DNA of 64,000 nucleotides from the NCBI GenBank assembly GCA_020746105.1, contig CM036621.1:46534264-46598263 (forward strand). The letters are read 5' to 3'. This DNA comes from Trogon surrucura. Lineage: Eukaryota; Chordata; Aves; Trogoniformes; Trogonidae. The stretch's first letter is position 1. Every line of letters begins with the position of its first letter. Shown piece after piece: positions 61,256 through 64,000 of the stretch. A program made the translations under genes and the position numbers. Under the pieces are notes generated by a model that was not told the DNA's origin, searched no databases, and worked only from the letters and a program-made list of their open reading frames with translations.

Positions 61256-62346
61256 GTTTGACCCTGGCTGGTGGTCAGGTGCCCACCGCAGCCGCTCCAT
61301 CGCTCCTCCTTCTCAACTAGACAGGGGAGAGAAAATATAACCAAGGGCCCAAGTGTTGAGATAAGGACAGGGAGATCATTCGTAATTACCATCCTGGGCA
61401 AAGCAGACTCGACTCAGAGAAATTCATTAAATTTTTTAGCAATCAAATTAGAGAGGGGCAATGAATAAAACCTAGTGTTAAAAATAACACCTTCCCCCCA
61501 CCTCTCCCTTCTTCCCAGGCTTAACTTTACTTCCAATTTATCCACCTTCTCCCCCCAAGCGGTGCATGGGGATGGAAAATGGGGGCTGTGGTCAGTTCAT
61601 CAGGTGTTGTCTCCGCTGCTCCTTCCTTCTCAGGGAGAGGACTCCTCACTCTTCCCCTGCTCCAACATGAGGTCCCTCTCGTGAGAGACTGTTCTTCACA
61701 CACGTTCTCCAACGTGAATCTTTCTCATGAGGGACGGTTCCTGACAAACTGTGCCCCAGTGTGAGTCCCCTCCCTGGGGTGCAGTCCTTCAGGAGGAAAC
61801 TGCTCCAACCCGAGTCCCCTGTGGGGTCACGAGTCCAGCCAGCCAAGCTGCTCCAGCATGGGCTCTTCTCTCTCCATGAGCTACAGGCTCTGGCAGCAAC
61901 CTGCTCCAGCGTGGCCTTCCCGCCGGGTCACAGCCCCCTTCAGGCATCCATGGTGTGGGGTCCTCCACGAGCCACAGGTGGACAGCGTCACCTCCCTGGG
62001 CTGCAGGGGGACATCCTGCCTCACCGTGGGCTTCACCGCGGCTCAGGGGAATCTCTGCTCTGGCACCTGGAGCACATGCTCCCCACTTCTGCACTGACCT
62101 TGGTGTCTTCACATGTTCTCTCTCTCTCTCTGCAAATTGTGGCACAGTATTTTTTTAACCTGCTTCTTAAATATGTTGTCATAGGGGAGTTACCGCCAGC
62201 ACTGATAGACTCAGCCTTGGCCAGCAATGGGTCTGTCTTTGGAGCTGGCTGGCATTGGCTCTACTGGACATGGGGGAAGCTTCTCGCAGAAGCCGTCCCT
62301 ACAACACCCTCACCCCACACAACCCCCAACCAAAACCTGCCTAGGC
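61256..62346. mobile_element. Fossil avian LTR-type endogenous retroviral sequence (solo-LTR-like)
   Basis: The block follows, in order, a dispersed avian sequence I recognise from memory: CCTGGCTGGTGGTCAGGTGC near the left edge, GAGATAAGGACAGGGAGATC near 61358, a run of CTGCTCCAGCGTGGG-like units at 61.65-61.95 kb, CTGACCTTGGTGTCTTCACA near 62094, and GCCTTGGCCAGCAATGGGTC with GACATGGGGGAAGCTTCTCG towards the right edge. Length (about 1.1 kb) and lack of gag, pol or env protein signal fit a single LTR left by recombination. I see no second LTR or internal region in the window. It looks old and decayed. The open frames across it, including one of 242 codons (61761-62489), are not genes. Orientation, exact ends and the class (ERVL- or ERVK-like) are uncertain. 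Confidence 0.5.
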
Positions 62347-64000
62347 AAAAAAAAGAGAAGCTTTCTTGGCCTTCAGTGGTTGTGAGGTTGCACTTTCCTG
62401 TGATACTTGTGTTCCTTACCTGCTGGAGGACCTTGCTCTGGGTTAATGGTGCAAGGCTGGAAATGACTGCCAGATGTGTGTGCTGGTGATCAATGCAATA
62501 AAAGGAAACATTAAATACTTCCTTGGAACAGAAGGTCTCTGTGTTGAAACCTGCCTAAAACCGAAACAAGACCCTCTGTAATCCTGGAAAGATCTGTCGC
62601 AGCACTGGTGTGAGCTACCTGGGAAGAGCTCCTTTGTGAAGGCCATTGATGGACCTCTACCGAAGTTCACTCACGAGCAGTTTGGAAAGTACTTTAATGC
62701 CTCTGGGATTTCTGACGAGCAGCAAAAGGCCTGTTCTCACTGTCAGTGTTATTACGAGAACATAGGAAATCCTTTGCCATCCTTCTCTTGTGTGAGTGCA
62801 GAGGGATGCACCCTACCTGTCTAACTGGCTTTTGTGGTCTCCCTCCAGTGCCCTCTGTGCAAAGTATGGATTGGCTTCAAGATTCTAATATAAAGACAGT
62901 AATTTGCACAGAAATACTTTGTTTGAAAGTAAAAAGGAGTCTTTGGATGGATGAATGGCTCCACAAACTTCAGTTAAAAATAAACTTTTTTCTTTGACAC
63001 TTCTGGGGGGTTTATTTTGAGAGTGAAGAGCCAGCTCTGAAGCTTGGAGTATGGTCACGCTGGGCACAGCTGTTTGGAATTGCGTACGTTGTGTTAATTG
63101 CAGTTTATTCATGTACTTCCAGGATCGTTTCAGAGTTTAACTGATGATTTTGATTAAACGCCCTTTGCTGGACATTGTCTCTATTGGCTTTTTTTTTTTT
63201 TTTTTTTTTTTTATCTTGAGCACCCTGAATTAGCTCATTGGGGATGGATTTTGACCTCTGGATGTCGTCATTTTTGGGGTACTACATGACAGCTTCACCC
63301 AGAGAGCAGCACCATGAATTCAGTCCATAAACCCCTGGAGATTGGTGCTTCTTCCTTTCAAGTGGATTGTCCCTTTGCGTGCTGACGCTGCCGCTCTTCC
63401 TCGCTGGTGTATTCCTGGTAGCGAATACTTTGTCCTGATGGTCTCTTACATGACTGTACAAAAGAACTGTACAAACTTTGTACAACAATTTCTTAAATTT
63501 TACGTGCATCTACTTGAAATATGAGCAAAGAAAGGAAGCAAACCTTATCTTTTTTCCTCTTCTTGAGAGAGGGGATGGCATTTTAAACGCGTGATTGCTG
63601 TGTTCAATGGGCTTTAGGGTGAACTGCAGTTTAGGCATGCTAATAAGCATGGTCAGCTTGTCTCTGATCCTTAAAATATTTGACGAAAAGGATTTTTCGC
63701 TGATGATTGACAGATTTTTATGCTGCTAGAGTAACAGGCCTGGATACAGAGAAGGTACCACGTGTGAGGATGAGTTCCTTGGGAAGGTAGAGCTGCAGAG
63801 GCTGTGCAGGTACCCGAGGAAGATGCTTGTGGGTGGGCAAGTCGGCACAGCGTTACAACCTGAAATGAGCCCTTGCCTGATGTAGTTCAAATATCTATTT
63901 AAATGTAAGTTCTTAGGATGAAGTGCTTGACCTAATCGATAAAACAGGCAACAGGCAGAAGGAAGCAAGGCGTTTGCTTTCAGACCCAACTGAGCAAGCC
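62347..64000. other. Non-coding DNA with a T24 tract
   Basis: I see no gene or element. T24 lies at 63189-63212. Frames at 62636-62824 and 62746-62997 overlap, are short and have no family likeness. An AATAAA word near 62980 is not linked to any gene model I can support. Confidence 0.5.
63189..63212. repeat. Homopolymer T24
   Basis: Twenty-four uninterrupted T bases following CTATTGGC. No adjoining element is recognised. Confidence 0.95.

Noticed and set aside
61761-62489. 242-codon + strand open frame, the longest in the window
   Set aside because: It lies mostly inside the LTR-like fossil and translates its repetitive non-coding sequence. No protein family is recognisable.

Overview
The window is vertebrate nuclear DNA, almost certainly from a bird. 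The decisive evidence is a set of eleven CR1 LINE fragments. Nearly all end in the avian CR1 3' signature (a GATGATCT..AGGTCCCTTCCA..-type block followed by ATTCTGTGATTCTATG-type octamers, with no poly(A) tail). A ~1.1 kb sequence near the right end (about 61.26-62.35 kb) resembles a dispersed avian LTR-type element. I recognise no Alu, L1 or other mammalian repeats. The three near-identical CR1 tails belong to one subfamily, but I cannot name the species.

I found no protein-coding gene, tRNA, rRNA or CRISPR array that I can support. The reading frames present are short. They carry no recognisable host domain, are not arranged as exons with convincing splice sites, and in several cases are clearly pieces of CR1 ORF2. 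The window is best read as intron or intergenic DNA. On the + strand there are about 24 T-runs of ten or more against about 3 A-runs, and the sequence looks rich in G+T. That is the skew known for the sense strand of transcribed introns, so a + strand host transcript crossing the window is possible but unproven.

Layout. 0-1 kb: a diverged, partly duplicated local repeat (290-730). 4-5 kb: a minus-strand CR1 head-to-head with a plus-strand CR1. 9.3-9.7 kb: a CR1 3' fragment with its C-terminal ORF2 frame intact. 13.2-14.1 and 16.8-17.5 kb: unexplained minus-strand open frames. 20.5 kb: a run of 28 C. 23.8 kb: a possible very old repeat. 29.0-30.4 kb: the longest CR1, with reverse-transcriptase motifs. 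33.0 kb: another CR1. 37.6-37.8 kb: a perfect 91-bp tandem duplication, followed by a CR1 tail. 47-57 kb: five more CR1 pieces. 60.2 kb: a 28-bp palindrome. 61.3-62.3 kb: the LTR-like fossil. The rest is unique-looking AT-rich sequence with homopolymers.

No undescribed biological system is visible. The most checkable oddities are the perfect 91-bp duplication, the T-run strand asymmetry together with a 10:1 orientation bias of CR1, the C28 tract, and the two blocks of minus-strand open frame.
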